Shown piece by piece: positions 16,601 to 23,689 of a DNA stretch of 23,689 bases (the stretch's first letter is position 1; each line of letters starts with the position of its first letter). A model generated the notes under the pieces. It had not been told where the DNA came from, did not search any database, and was given only the letters and a program-made list of their open reading frames with translations. Made by a program: the position numbers and the translations under genes. This stretch comes from JBHGBB01 sp041946755 (GTDB taxonomy: Bacteria > UBP4 > UBA4092 > JAOAEQ01). The DNA is taken from positions 1 through 23,689 of the forward strand of contig JBHGBB010000033.1 in NCBI GenBank assembly GCA_041946755.1, in the 5' to 3' direction.

Positions 16601-16692
16601 CGGTGCATCCCTGCTCCATAGAAGAACTGTTGGACCAAGGAGATAAATTGATGTATGAACAAAAACGAAAAAAGGGTACTGTCAGAAAATAA
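13630..16692 (+). CDS. Diguanylate cyclase 2: CHASE4-PAS-PAS-PAS-PAS-GGDEF
   Basis: 1020 residues, paralogue of the cyclase at 10052. TM helices at about 9-28 and 258-277 flank a CHASE4 domain with YDYTYWDEM (66-74) and HGASIHPSSD (157-166). It aligns with its neighbour without gaps to about residue 320. PAS domains lie at about 341-473, 484-593, 607-719 and 732-848. The last two match those of cyclase 1 closely, while the first two are different. Cyclase residues D899, N907, D916, GGDEF (940-944) and inhibitory RAAD (931-934) are intact. Base use is strikingly AT-rich, more so than in any other gene here. A strong AAGGAGG precedes the start. The second PAS is divergent (NPIPTLTWQRQEDSFELVGY) and may bind a different cue. 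Ligand unknown. Confidence 0.93.
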   Translation: MNFKIQTKLIFLLSFIILVFFIVLLIINNFEQNRTELLFQEQTKSKEQFFDKILNLKQSSLVGYAYDYTYWDEMVQFIYSGDKTWAKQNIDASLSTYKCDAVWIYRPDWKLVYHSHIEKIQIGTDLPLPKSIYPNLFKKSPLINFFIDAPSGLLEVHGASIHPSSDQERKTAAQGYFFACRIWSPIYLQELEELTNSKISLIPITSGKPVKSEKMQKTGTITFIRTLYSWDNRPIMQLVVSSESPIIQILKRASSQETILLFGLAIVLLFILIIFLYRWINSPLRLISQSLALQNPKLISSLQTNTTEFGHIAQLITTFFAQKNELLKEISEHQQTEQQLLETQQRMVDIINFLPDATFAINRESNVIAWNKAIEEMTGIKSENMMGKGNYEYAIPFYSKRRPILIDLFFKNQTATKSLYRNVMKRGNSIIADTFAPNAYLGKGATLWVIASPLYDNQGNIIGAIESIRDITDRKQAEELLRKSEERFKAQYQGNPIPTLTWQRQEDSFELVGYNDAAKEITHGSIEHFIGKTARELYRDREYIAQDMQQCFTEKKVIKRELLSEHFIPGKLLVITYAFVPPDMVMVHMEDITERKQAEAAILEAQQQYTSLVNNLPLGVYRRMLGTQGRFLAANPAILTMFEAESEEILFKQPISSQYVDPNQQKEFDSKIEQNGFVRDEELEMITLTGRRIWVSVTAVMKKDKTGQPYIDGVIRDITDRKVAVQRIFESEERFRVISASAQDAIIMMDNDGNVSYWNPAAEKILGYTKEEIIGKNLHAVLTPQQFHTAHIQAFPEWQKTGKGNAVGKVVELIATRKDKLEIPIELSLSSVKVIDRWHAIGIMRDITDRKRMEEQLRTLSLTDELTGLYNRRGFMTLATQQIRIADRLKQGLTLIYIDLDKMKWINDALGHKEGDCALIDTSNILRTTFRAADIIARIGGDEFVGLALETTGQNSELILNRFQEHLNVYNTMGKRQYTLSLSIGVAQYNPVHPCSIEELLDQGDKLMYEQKRKKGTVRK

Positions 16693-16859
16693 ACTCAATC
16701 AAGTTCTACAACGGTATGCACCTCTAAAATAGGTAAATAAATCGTCATAAGAATTTAATATAACAATCCGGTTAAGCCATAATGTAATTGTCACTCAATT
16801 GACTAAGTGTTGAATATAGCATAGTTATACATTGCTCATATTATTAAGGGGGATAATCT

Positions 16860-18791
16860 ATGTCACTTCGCGTAAAGACATTATTGGTTACAAGCATAGC
16901 ATTGCTTTGTTTAATTGTTATTCTCTATATTACCACTCGAATAATCATCATTAACAGTTTTACCAAGCTGGAACAACAACAAACTCAGCGAGAAGTAGAA
17001 CGATTCCTGAATATTATCTCGAATGAAATCGTCAACTTGGATGCAAAAGCATATGATTGGTCAAATTGGGATGATACTTACGCGTTTGTTCAACATCCGA
17101 ATCAAACTTATATAAAATCTAATCTGGTTGATGAAACCTTTACGGGAACAAAGATTAATTTGATGCTGTTTTTCAATTCTTCCGATCGATTGATTACCGG
17201 TAAGGTATTTGACTTGCAAAACAAAAAAGAAATACCTATTCCCCAGAGTATAATGAAACATTTTCAAGGCGACAGTAATCTTTTGCAAGCTTCCAAGAAC
17301 AACGGTAAAATCGTAGGGATTCTTATGCTACCTGAAGGACCGATGCTGATTTGTTCTCGGGATATTTTAACCAGCGCTGATAAGGGGCCTCGTTGTGGTA
17401 CCTTCGTTATGGGACGTTATCTAGATGCTGCAGAGATTACCCGGCTCGCTCAGACAATCCAATTATCGGTTACCGTCCTTCCCGTCAATAATGCACAAGG
17501 TTCTCCTGATTTTCAGATAGCCAAAGTTCCCTTGATAGAAAAGAATCCGATTTTCATTCAACCGGCAGATAAAAAGATGATTTATGGATATGGTTTATTA
17601 AGAGATATTAATAAAGAGCCGGCACTCATATTCAGAATCGATCTCCCGCGAGAGATTTACCATCGAGGGCTGGAGAGTATTTTTATTTATATTTTTTCAT
17701 TAATTGGAATTGGTATCGTTTTTGGAATAATAACCTTATTCCTCTTAGAAAAATTAACCTTGTCTCCGGTAGCGCAATTAAGCAATACGGTCAGTAGTAT
17801 TCGTGCAAGTAATGATCTTTCGTTACGGGTTTCACCGACAGGTAAAGATGAATTAGGCCGATTGGCGCAGGAATTTAATCAAATGCTGGATCATGTCAAA
17901 CAATCCAATGAGGCTTTACAAAAATCGAAAGCAACCTATCAAGCTCTGGTAGAGAATATTAACGATGTCATCTTCTCGCTGGATGTGCAATCACAAATAA
18001 CTTATATCAGCCCCGTGGTCGAACGAATCTCCGGATATACGGTCAACGAAGTTATGGGAAAACCATTTATCACCTTTATTCATCCGGATGATATCAAAAA
18101 TGTTCTCGCGTGTTTCCACCGAATCTTTTTAGGGGAAGTTGTCCAGATTGAATTTCGGCTATTTGATAAAAGTAATATCGTTCATCATATCAGTAGTTCC
18201 GGGCGGCGGATTCTTGAGAATAATCAACCAATCGGAGTACTCGGAATTATGAGCGATATTACTGACCGCAAACAGATGGAAGAACAACTTCGGGCATTAT
18301 CGCTAACCGACGAATTAACCGGATTATATAACCGGCGCGGATTTATAACCTTAGCCGAACAGCAGCTGAAGATTGCTAATCGACTAAAACAAGGTTTATG
18401 TCTGTTCTATATCGATGTAGATAAAATGAAATGGATTAATGATACCTTAGGACATAAAGAAGGGGATCGTGCCCTAATTGACACCGCAAGTATTCTACGT
18501 ACAACATTCCGTGCGGCAGATATCATCAGTCGAATAGGGGGCGATGAATTTGTCGCCTTGGCTATTGAATCGAAAGAAATATCCAACGAGCAGATCATGC
18601 GTCGATTACAGGAACATCTCGATGCCATAAATAGCTTTGGGAAAACGACCTATCAACTTTCGCTAAGTATTGGTATCGCTCAGTATGATGCCGGCCAACC
18701 TATCTCACTTGAAAGCCTGCTCGAACAAGGAGATAAGTTGATGTACGACCAGAAACGGATTAAAGGAACGGAACGAAAACAAAACAGTTAG
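16860..18791 (+). CDS. Diguanylate cyclase 3: CHASE4-HAMP-PAS-GGDEF
   Basis: 643 residues. TM helices at about 7-31 and 273-296 enclose a CHASE4 sensor with YDWSNWDDTY (65-74) but without the HGASIHP motif seen in the neighbours, so it belongs to another CHASE4 subgroup. A regular HAMP domain follows (about 297-348, with SPVAQLSNTV and DELGRLAQEFNQML), then one PAS (357-468) and the cyclase domain (474-632) with D519, N527, D536, GGDEF (560-564) and RAAD (551-554). AAGGGGG stands 9 nt before the ATG. The PAS is a close paralogue of the last PAS of the next gene, whose start lies only 44 bp after this stop, so the two are probably co-transcribed. Expected to be active and product-inhibited. 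Confidence 0.93.
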   Translation: MSLRVKTLLVTSIALLCLIVILYITTRIIIINSFTKLEQQQTQREVERFLNIISNEIVNLDAKAYDWSNWDDTYAFVQHPNQTYIKSNLVDETFTGTKINLMLFFNSSDRLITGKVFDLQNKKEIPIPQSIMKHFQGDSNLLQASKNNGKIVGILMLPEGPMLICSRDILTSADKGPRCGTFVMGRYLDAAEITRLAQTIQLSVTVLPVNNAQGSPDFQIAKVPLIEKNPIFIQPADKKMIYGYGLLRDINKEPALIFRIDLPREIYHRGLESIFIYIFSLIGIGIVFGIITLFLLEKLTLSPVAQLSNTVSSIRASNDLSLRVSPTGKDELGRLAQEFNQMLDHVKQSNEALQKSKATYQALVENINDVIFSLDVQSQITYISPVVERISGYTVNEVMGKPFITFIHPDDIKNVLACFHRIFLGEVVQIEFRLFDKSNIVHHISSSGRRILENNQPIGVLGIMSDITDRKQMEEQLRALSLTDELTGLYNRRGFITLAEQQLKIANRLKQGLCLFYIDVDKMKWINDTLGHKEGDRALIDTASILRTTFRAADIISRIGGDEFVALAIESKEISNEQIMRRLQEHLDAINSFGKTTYQLSLSIGIAQYDAGQPISLESLLEQGDKLMYDQKRIKGTERKQNS

Positions 18792-18835
18792 CATACTATC
18801 ACCCTTGATATTTTCAATCCTCCTGGGATTAATCT

Positions 18836-21784
18836 ATGTCGAAGAAGAAAAACACTAGTCTGAAAATAGCAACAAGCGAATCTGATCTCAACCAGCAGAA
18901 TCAGGAACTAGCTATACTCTTAACACATATTCCGGCATATGCATTCTTCAAAAACACGAATGGTGTTTATATTACCGCCAGTAAAATGTTTTGTGAGGCA
19001 TTAAATTGTACTCCAACTGAGATTGTCGGAAAAACCGATTATGATCTGGTACCGAAATCAATGGCTGATAAATATCATGCTGATGATATGCGGGTGATTA
19101 CCACTGGTGAACCACTATACCTTGGTGAAGAAAATATCATAAGCAGCGGCAAGATAATCACCGTAGTTACGCGCAAAGTGCCGTTGAAAGATAAATCTGG
19201 GAAAGTTACTGGTTTGCTTGGTGTGGGATTTGATGTAACCGAACTGAAACAGGTTCAAATCACTCTTCAAGAAAGCGAAACTCGTTACCGGACACTGATA
19301 AGCACTTCACCGGATGCGATTATTGTTGCGGATTTACAAACCAAAATTATCATGGTTAATTCGCAAGCGGTAGTGCTTTATGGTGCGGATTCTGATAAGG
19401 AATTAATCGGAAAAAAAGCGCTCGATTTTATTATTCCGGAAGACCATACACGATTTCTGGAAAATCTGGCTATTGCCAAATCTTCCGGAAGAATCGGCCA
19501 TAATGAATATCGATTTTATCGCAAAGATGGAACCATGCGTTTTGGAGAATTGAGTGCCGCGTTAATTCATGATGCTCGGGGAGAACCAAACTCATTTATC
19601 GCTATTCTTCGAGATATTTCCGACCGGAAGAAGTTGGAGAATGAATTGCTTGAGGAAGATCGGTTTCTAACCAGTATTTTTTCCGGGGTACAGGACGGAA
19701 TTAGTGTTTTAGATAAAGATTTAACCATTATTCGAGTAAATCCAGCTATGGAAAAATGGTATGCGCATGCACTGCCATTAATTGGGAAAAAATGTTATGA
19801 AGTATATCATGGTCGAAATGAACGATGCGATATCTGTCCTTGTATTCAGACAATTAAGACCGGTAAATATGGTTATGAAATGGTACCTAAAATCGGTCCC
19901 GATAAAACCCTAGTTGGGTGGCTGGATCTATACAGCTATCCCTTATTAGACGTTACTACCGGTGAACTGAAAGGAGTAATTGAATATGTCCGAGATATAA
20001 CGACCAAACGAAACGCTGAATTACAACAACAATCTTTGACTCAAGGATTAACTGCGGTTATCGAAGCGGCAGATGAATTAATCACTTGTTCTGACTTGGA
20101 CATGGTTTACCGGCGAGCAGTAGAACTCGGACGGGAGAAGCTAGGGTTAGAACGGTGTTCACTCTATATCGAAGATGAAAATATCGTTCATGGTACTTAT
20201 GGCACCAATCAACATGGGAAAACAACTGATGAACATAACATTGCTATTTCCACTGAGCAATGGCGGCAATATCTCCAATTAAGTACAACCGCAAAACAAC
20301 CCTGGCTGGTGTTTGAAAAACCCTGGTTGGAATGGACTGGTAAGCAATTAATCGAATTAAGTTCCGGATGGACGATTGCTACTCCGATTCGTTCTGTACA
20401 AGGTCAAATCGGGGTGTTCTTTAATGATGCTGCCATTACCAATGCTCCTTTGATACCCGATAAACAAGAAATAATTGTGGTTTATTGTTCGTTATTGAGC
20501 AGTATTATTGAACGAAAACGGGCGGTGGAAGCATTACAAAACTCTGAACAAGAGTATCGAGCAACCCTTAATGCTATGGGAGACGCGATTCATGTGGTCG
20601 ATACCAATTTGAAAATTATACTCATGAACCAACCCTTTTTGAATTGGCTGCCGGTTATTGGCTCGGAATGCAATCCCATTGGTAAAACGGTTTTTGAAGT
20701 ATTTCCCTTTTTACCTAAAAAAGTTGAATGGGAATATCGATCCGTGTTTGAAACTAAAAGGATGCTGCTGACGCAGGAAACCAATATTATTAACAATCAA
20801 GAGATTGTAACTGAAACCAGGAAAATCCCGATTCTAGAAAAAGGTATGATTCGATATATTGTAACGGTGATTCGAGATATTACCGAGCAAAAACATACTG
20901 AAGTAGCGCTGCAGAAATCTGAGGAAACGTATCGCTCGCTTGTAGAAAATATCAATGATGTTATTTTTACCCTTGATCTGCAAGGGAAAATAACCTATAT
21001 CAGTCCGGCAATCGAGCGAATCGCCGGATATACGGTTAGCGATCTAGTCGGAAAACCGTTTACACAACTGGTGTATCCGGATGATCTCTTGGCTATATTG
21101 GGAAGTTTGGAACAATCATTCGCTGGAAAACCGATACCAACCGAATTCCGACTCATCGACCGCACTGCAATGATTCATTATATGCGGGGGTCCAGTCGGC
21201 ATCTGATTAAGAACAACCAAATTTGGGGACTTATCGGAATCATGAGCGATATTACCGACCGGAAACAGGTAGAAGAACAATTGCGTTCATTGTCACTAAT
21301 CGACGAATTAACCGGACTATATAACCGTCGGGGATTTTTAGCTCTTGCTGAACAGCAGATTAAAATTGCGCATCGGTTAGAAAAACGAATGCTACTCTTG
21401 TTTTCCGATATCGATAATATGAAATGGATTAATGATACTTTCGGGCACCAGGAAGGTGACCGGGCATTAGTCGAAGCCACCACGGTGTTTAAAGAAACGT
21501 TTCGAGAATCAGATATTATCGCGCGAATCGGCGGGGATGAATTTGTTATCCTGGCAATTGAAATCGATGCTTCAAGTGCGGAGATATTATCGCAACGATT
21601 GCAAGAGAATTTAGATACGCATAATACTCAGGCAACCCGTAATTACCGGTTAGCAGTAAGTACCGGCATTGTACGATACGTTCCAGAAAGCCCGCGACCA
21701 CTGAACGAATTATTGGAGCAAGCGGATAAGCTCATGTACGAACAAAAACGAAAAAAACAAAATCAAACTCAGAATAAAGAGTAA
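18836..21784 (+). CDS. Diguanylate cyclase 4, soluble: PAS-PAS-PAS-GAF-PAS-PAS-GGDEF
   Basis: 982 residues with no TM segment or signal peptide, so it should sense cytosolic cues. Three PAS domains (about 24-137, 144-263, 272-388), a GAF-like domain (about 400-560), two more PAS (565-684, 692-808) and the cyclase domain (815-972). Catalytic D858, N866, D875, GGDEF (899-903) and inhibitory site RESD (890-893) are present. The third PAS carries a cysteine cluster: C320 in GKKCYEVYHG, then C331, C334 and C336 (CDICPC), suggesting metal, Fe-S or redox sensing. The GAF part is divergent. It follows cyclase 3 by 44 bp with no strong ribosome site, consistent with an operon. The last PAS plus cyclase unit resembles that of cyclase 3, showing module sharing between membrane and soluble members. 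Confidence 0.92.
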   Translation: MSKKKNTSLKIATSESDLNQQNQELAILLTHIPAYAFFKNTNGVYITASKMFCEALNCTPTEIVGKTDYDLVPKSMADKYHADDMRVITTGEPLYLGEENIISSGKIITVVTRKVPLKDKSGKVTGLLGVGFDVTELKQVQITLQESETRYRTLISTSPDAIIVADLQTKIIMVNSQAVVLYGADSDKELIGKKALDFIIPEDHTRFLENLAIAKSSGRIGHNEYRFYRKDGTMRFGELSAALIHDARGEPNSFIAILRDISDRKKLENELLEEDRFLTSIFSGVQDGISVLDKDLTIIRVNPAMEKWYAHALPLIGKKCYEVYHGRNERCDICPCIQTIKTGKYGYEMVPKIGPDKTLVGWLDLYSYPLLDVTTGELKGVIEYVRDITTKRNAELQQQSLTQGLTAVIEAADELITCSDLDMVYRRAVELGREKLGLERCSLYIEDENIVHGTYGTNQHGKTTDEHNIAISTEQWRQYLQLSTTAKQPWLVFEKPWLEWTGKQLIELSSGWTIATPIRSVQGQIGVFFNDAAITNAPLIPDKQEIIVVYCSLLSSIIERKRAVEALQNSEQEYRATLNAMGDAIHVVDTNLKIILMNQPFLNWLPVIGSECNPIGKTVFEVFPFLPKKVEWEYRSVFETKRMLLTQETNIINNQEIVTETRKIPILEKGMIRYIVTVIRDITEQKHTEVALQKSEETYRSLVENINDVIFTLDLQGKITYISPAIERIAGYTVSDLVGKPFTQLVYPDDLLAILGSLEQSFAGKPIPTEFRLIDRTAMIHYMRGSSRHLIKNNQIWGLIGIMSDITDRKQVEEQLRSLSLIDELTGLYNRRGFLALAEQQIKIAHRLEKRMLLLFSDIDNMKWINDTFGHQEGDRALVEATTVFKETFRESDIIARIGGDEFVILAIEIDASSAEILSQRLQENLDTHNTQATRNYRLAVSTGIVRYVPESPRPLNELLEQADKLMYEQKRKKQNQTQNKE

Positions 21785-21844
21785 CGAGTTAATCCTGATT
21801 ATTTTGAAGGTTTACTTTTTTATGCTCTATTCTGAATAAATGCT

Positions 21845-22615
21845 ATGAACCCTATAAAAAAATATATCATTAGCTGTCTTCCTATAGTATTTTGTTTGGG
21901 TTCGCTGGGTTTCACTGAAAACCAAACGATTGATGCGAACACAACGGAACCTGCGGTATCTTATGGCGCAGAAGTCGATTTCACTTCCCGATATATTTGG
22001 CGTGGGATGCCATTCAGTGAAGGAGCAGTAATGCAGACTTCGGTTTGGGTATCAGCGGCCGATTTTACTTTAACGCTATGGAATAATTTTGTTTTGCATC
22101 ATGAACCTAATCATGGGCAGGTGAACGAATTCGATCTTACGCTGGGTTATGGTAAAGAATGGGATAACATTAGTATTGAACCTTCGTTGAATTATTATTG
22201 GTATCCAAATCAGGAAGAAGCTCCTTCAACCGGCGAATGTATTGTTAAAATAGCGTATACCATAAATGAGCTTGAATTATATACTACGCATAATATTGAT
22301 ATCAAGGAATATCCCGGCGCCTATTTCGGAGATGTAGGGTTGGGATACTCACATGATCTAAATCCGAATTTAACCTTTGATGGTCAAATCAGTCTTGGTT
22401 GGGGTTCATCGAAATTTAACGATACTTATATCGGTATAAGCAAATCCGCATTAAATGTCGCGCAATGTGATTTTGCCGTTACCTTTCATCTGGAAAACGG
22501 CATATATTTCCGGCCGCATATTGCGCTTAGCACGATACTCGATCATGAGTTGCGCGAACAATTTGATGATTCGACCATGGTTTATGGCGGAATGGCGATC
22601 GGAAAAGAATTTTAG
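21845..22615 (+). CDS. TorF-family (Gcw_chp/TIGR02001-like) outer-membrane porin
   Basis: 256 residues. The N-terminus MNPIKKYIISCLPIVFCLGS is a signal peptide (cleavage near residues 23-27). The rest is an alternating hydrophobic/polar beta-strand protein with the SRYIWRGMP motif (about 48-56) typical of the TorF putative-porin family, aromatic girdle-like residues, and a C-terminal phenylalanine (GKEF), the outer-membrane insertion signal. It lies 60 bp after cyclase 4 and 87 bp before the next CHASE4 receptor, all on one strand, so it is embedded in the sensor array. No clear Shine-Dalgarno precedes the ATG. It could let a ligand into the periplasm for the CHASE4 sensors, but that is inference; substrate unknown. 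Confidence 0.78.
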   Translation: MNPIKKYIISCLPIVFCLGSLGFTENQTIDANTTEPAVSYGAEVDFTSRYIWRGMPFSEGAVMQTSVWVSAADFTLTLWNNFVLHHEPNHGQVNEFDLTLGYGKEWDNISIEPSLNYYWYPNQEEAPSTGECIVKIAYTINELELYTTHNIDIKEYPGAYFGDVGLGYSHDLNPNLTFDGQISLGWGSSKFNDTYIGISKSALNVAQCDFAVTFHLENGIYFRPHIALSTILDHELREQFDDSTMVYGGMAIGKEF

Positions 22616-22702
22616 GAGAACCTGCACACACCCTTTTATGCTTAAATATTACGATATAATTATTCCGTACGGTATATTTTTATTTACCACTACTATTACC
22701 AA

Positions 22703-23689
22703 ATGAAATTTAAAACGCAAACAAGATTTATTTTTTTATTTTCCTTTACCGTCTTGCTTTTTGTCATTGTGATGGTAATCATTAATTATTTCGATAAAAA
22801 TCGAACTGACTTATTATTTCATGACTTCGCATTAAACAAAGAGCATCTTTTTGATACGATTGTCGATATTAAAAGGGCACCGCTATTAACTTTTGTCGAT
22901 GATTATTCGTTTTGGGATGAAATGGTTCAGTTCATTTATACGCGAGATAAACACTGGGCTAAGAATAACTTCGATGCCAGTCTTGCAGCTTATAAAACCG
23001 ATGCGATATGGGTTTATGATCCTCACTGGGCACTGGTTTATTCTACCAGCAGAGATAATATGAGGATAAATAAAAAATTGCCCTTACCGCAATCTGCTTA
23101 TCGAGATTTATTTCGGGATGGACCGTTTTGCCATTTCTTTATAAACACCGCTGCTGGCATAATGGAAATTTATGGCGCGACCATACATCCCACTGCCGAT
23201 AGAGAAAGGAAAACACCAGCTAAAGGATATTTCTTTGTTGGAAAAGTCTGGTCTGATATTTTTTTGAAAGAACTCACTCAATTTACCAACAGTACAGTTA
23301 TCCTGACTCCCTATCGTCTTGCGCTCAATGATTTTGAAAAAAGTATCCCTAAAAAAGGAATTATTGCCTTCTCTCGAATTTTGATTGGAGCGGATGGAGT
23401 ACCGATATCGATTGTTAATGTTCGCAGCGAATCGCAATTAATTAAATCGTTTTATCGATCAAGAACCTGGGAAATCTGGTTTTTATTCGGGTTTCTCATT
23501 ATCTTTATATTAGTTCTGATGATATCATTAACCCGTTGGATAAGTAAACCACTCTCTTTAATATCAAGCAGTATGAAGCTGCAGAATCCGGCAATCATCA
23601 ACACCTTGCAAGATGATACCTCGGAATTCGGGCATATTGCTCGATTGATTACCGAGTTTTTTATGCAGAAAAATGCCTTGCAGGAAAGC
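22703..23689 (+). CDS. CHASE4 receptor, third paralogue, cut by the window end
   Basis: Open from ATG 22703 to the last base (329 codons, no stop). TM helix at about 9-28, periplasmic CHASE4 with DDYSFWDEM (66-74) and YGATIHPTAD (157-166), second TM at about 257-276, then the HAMP-like linker ending TSEFGHIARLITEFF. It matches the cyclases at 10052 and 13630 position for position, with no indel over 320 residues. By analogy PAS and GGDEF domains should follow beyond the window, but that is not seen. No Shine-Dalgarno precedes the ATG; a TATAAT lies at 22655-22660, without a convincing -35. Confidence 0.88.
   Translation, partial: MKFKTQTRFIFLFSFTVLLFVIVMVIINYFDKNRTDLLFHDFALNKEHLFDTIVDIKRAPLLTFVDDYSFWDEMVQFIYTRDKHWAKNNFDASLAAYKTDAIWVYDPHWALVYSTSRDNMRINKKLPLPQSAYRDLFRDGPFCHFFINTAAGIMEIYGATIHPTADRERKTPAKGYFFVGKVWSDIFLKELTQFTNSTVILTPYRLALNDFEKSIPKKGIIAFSRILIGADGVPISIVNVRSESQLIKSFYRSRTWEIWFLFGFLIIFILVLMISLTRWISKPLSLISSSMKLQNPAIINTLQDDTSEFGHIARLITEFFMQKNALQES

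Noticed and set aside
23108..23437. Minus-strand 109-codon frame at the right edge
   Set aside because: It is antisense to the CHASE4 receptor fragment, which aligns gap-free with two paralogues on the plus strand.

Overview
This window comes from a Gram-negative (diderm) bacterium of moderate to low GC. The beta-barrel porin with a signal peptide, the pseudopilin and the dense set of membrane-bound diguanylate cyclases (enzymes that make c-di-GMP) all fit a free-living, surface-sensing lifestyle. I cannot assign a phylum from sequence alone; an uncultured or candidate lineage is plausible. Genes from about 2.1 to 6.6 kb are visibly richer in GC and in CCG/GCC codons than the cyclase cluster from 10 kb onward, which is AT-rich.

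Left edge (1-2.1 kb): a broken, repeat-rich junction. It holds the 3' half of a tRNA-Arg(ACG) gene without its 5' half, which looks like an integration (att) scar. Next to it is a Ski2/Hel308-like helicase gene that stops before motif VI and carries palindromic repeats inside its reading frame. About 570 bp of non-coding sequence full of short repeats and hairpins follows, ending in a good sigma70-type promoter.

Middle (2.1-9.5 kb): on the plus strand, a GAF-PAS hybrid histidine kinase with a C-terminal receiver domain, then the classic NfeD membrane protease plus slipin (stomatin-like) pair, then a small GspG-like pseudopilin. A nested hairpin separates these from a convergent minus-strand pair, an M17 leucyl aminopeptidase (pepA) followed by an NDUFA9-like SDR-family nucleotide-binding protein.

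Right (10-23.7 kb): a tandem array of at least five sensor genes, all on the plus strand. Four are complete diguanylate cyclases with GGDEF catalytic residues and the inhibitory RxxD site intact. The fifth runs off the window. Three of the five share an N-terminal CHASE4 (extracellular sensor) module that lines up without a single indel for 320 residues. Two of those keep the same terminal PAS-PAS-GGDEF module but have unrelated PAS domains in between, so the array has evolved by duplication and module swapping. One other is a CHASE4-HAMP-PAS-GGDEF protein, and one is a soluble six-sensor-domain cyclase. A TorF-like outer-membrane porin sits inside the array. No EAL, HD-GYP or PilZ gene is present, so the window makes c-di-GMP but shows neither its degradation nor its receptors.
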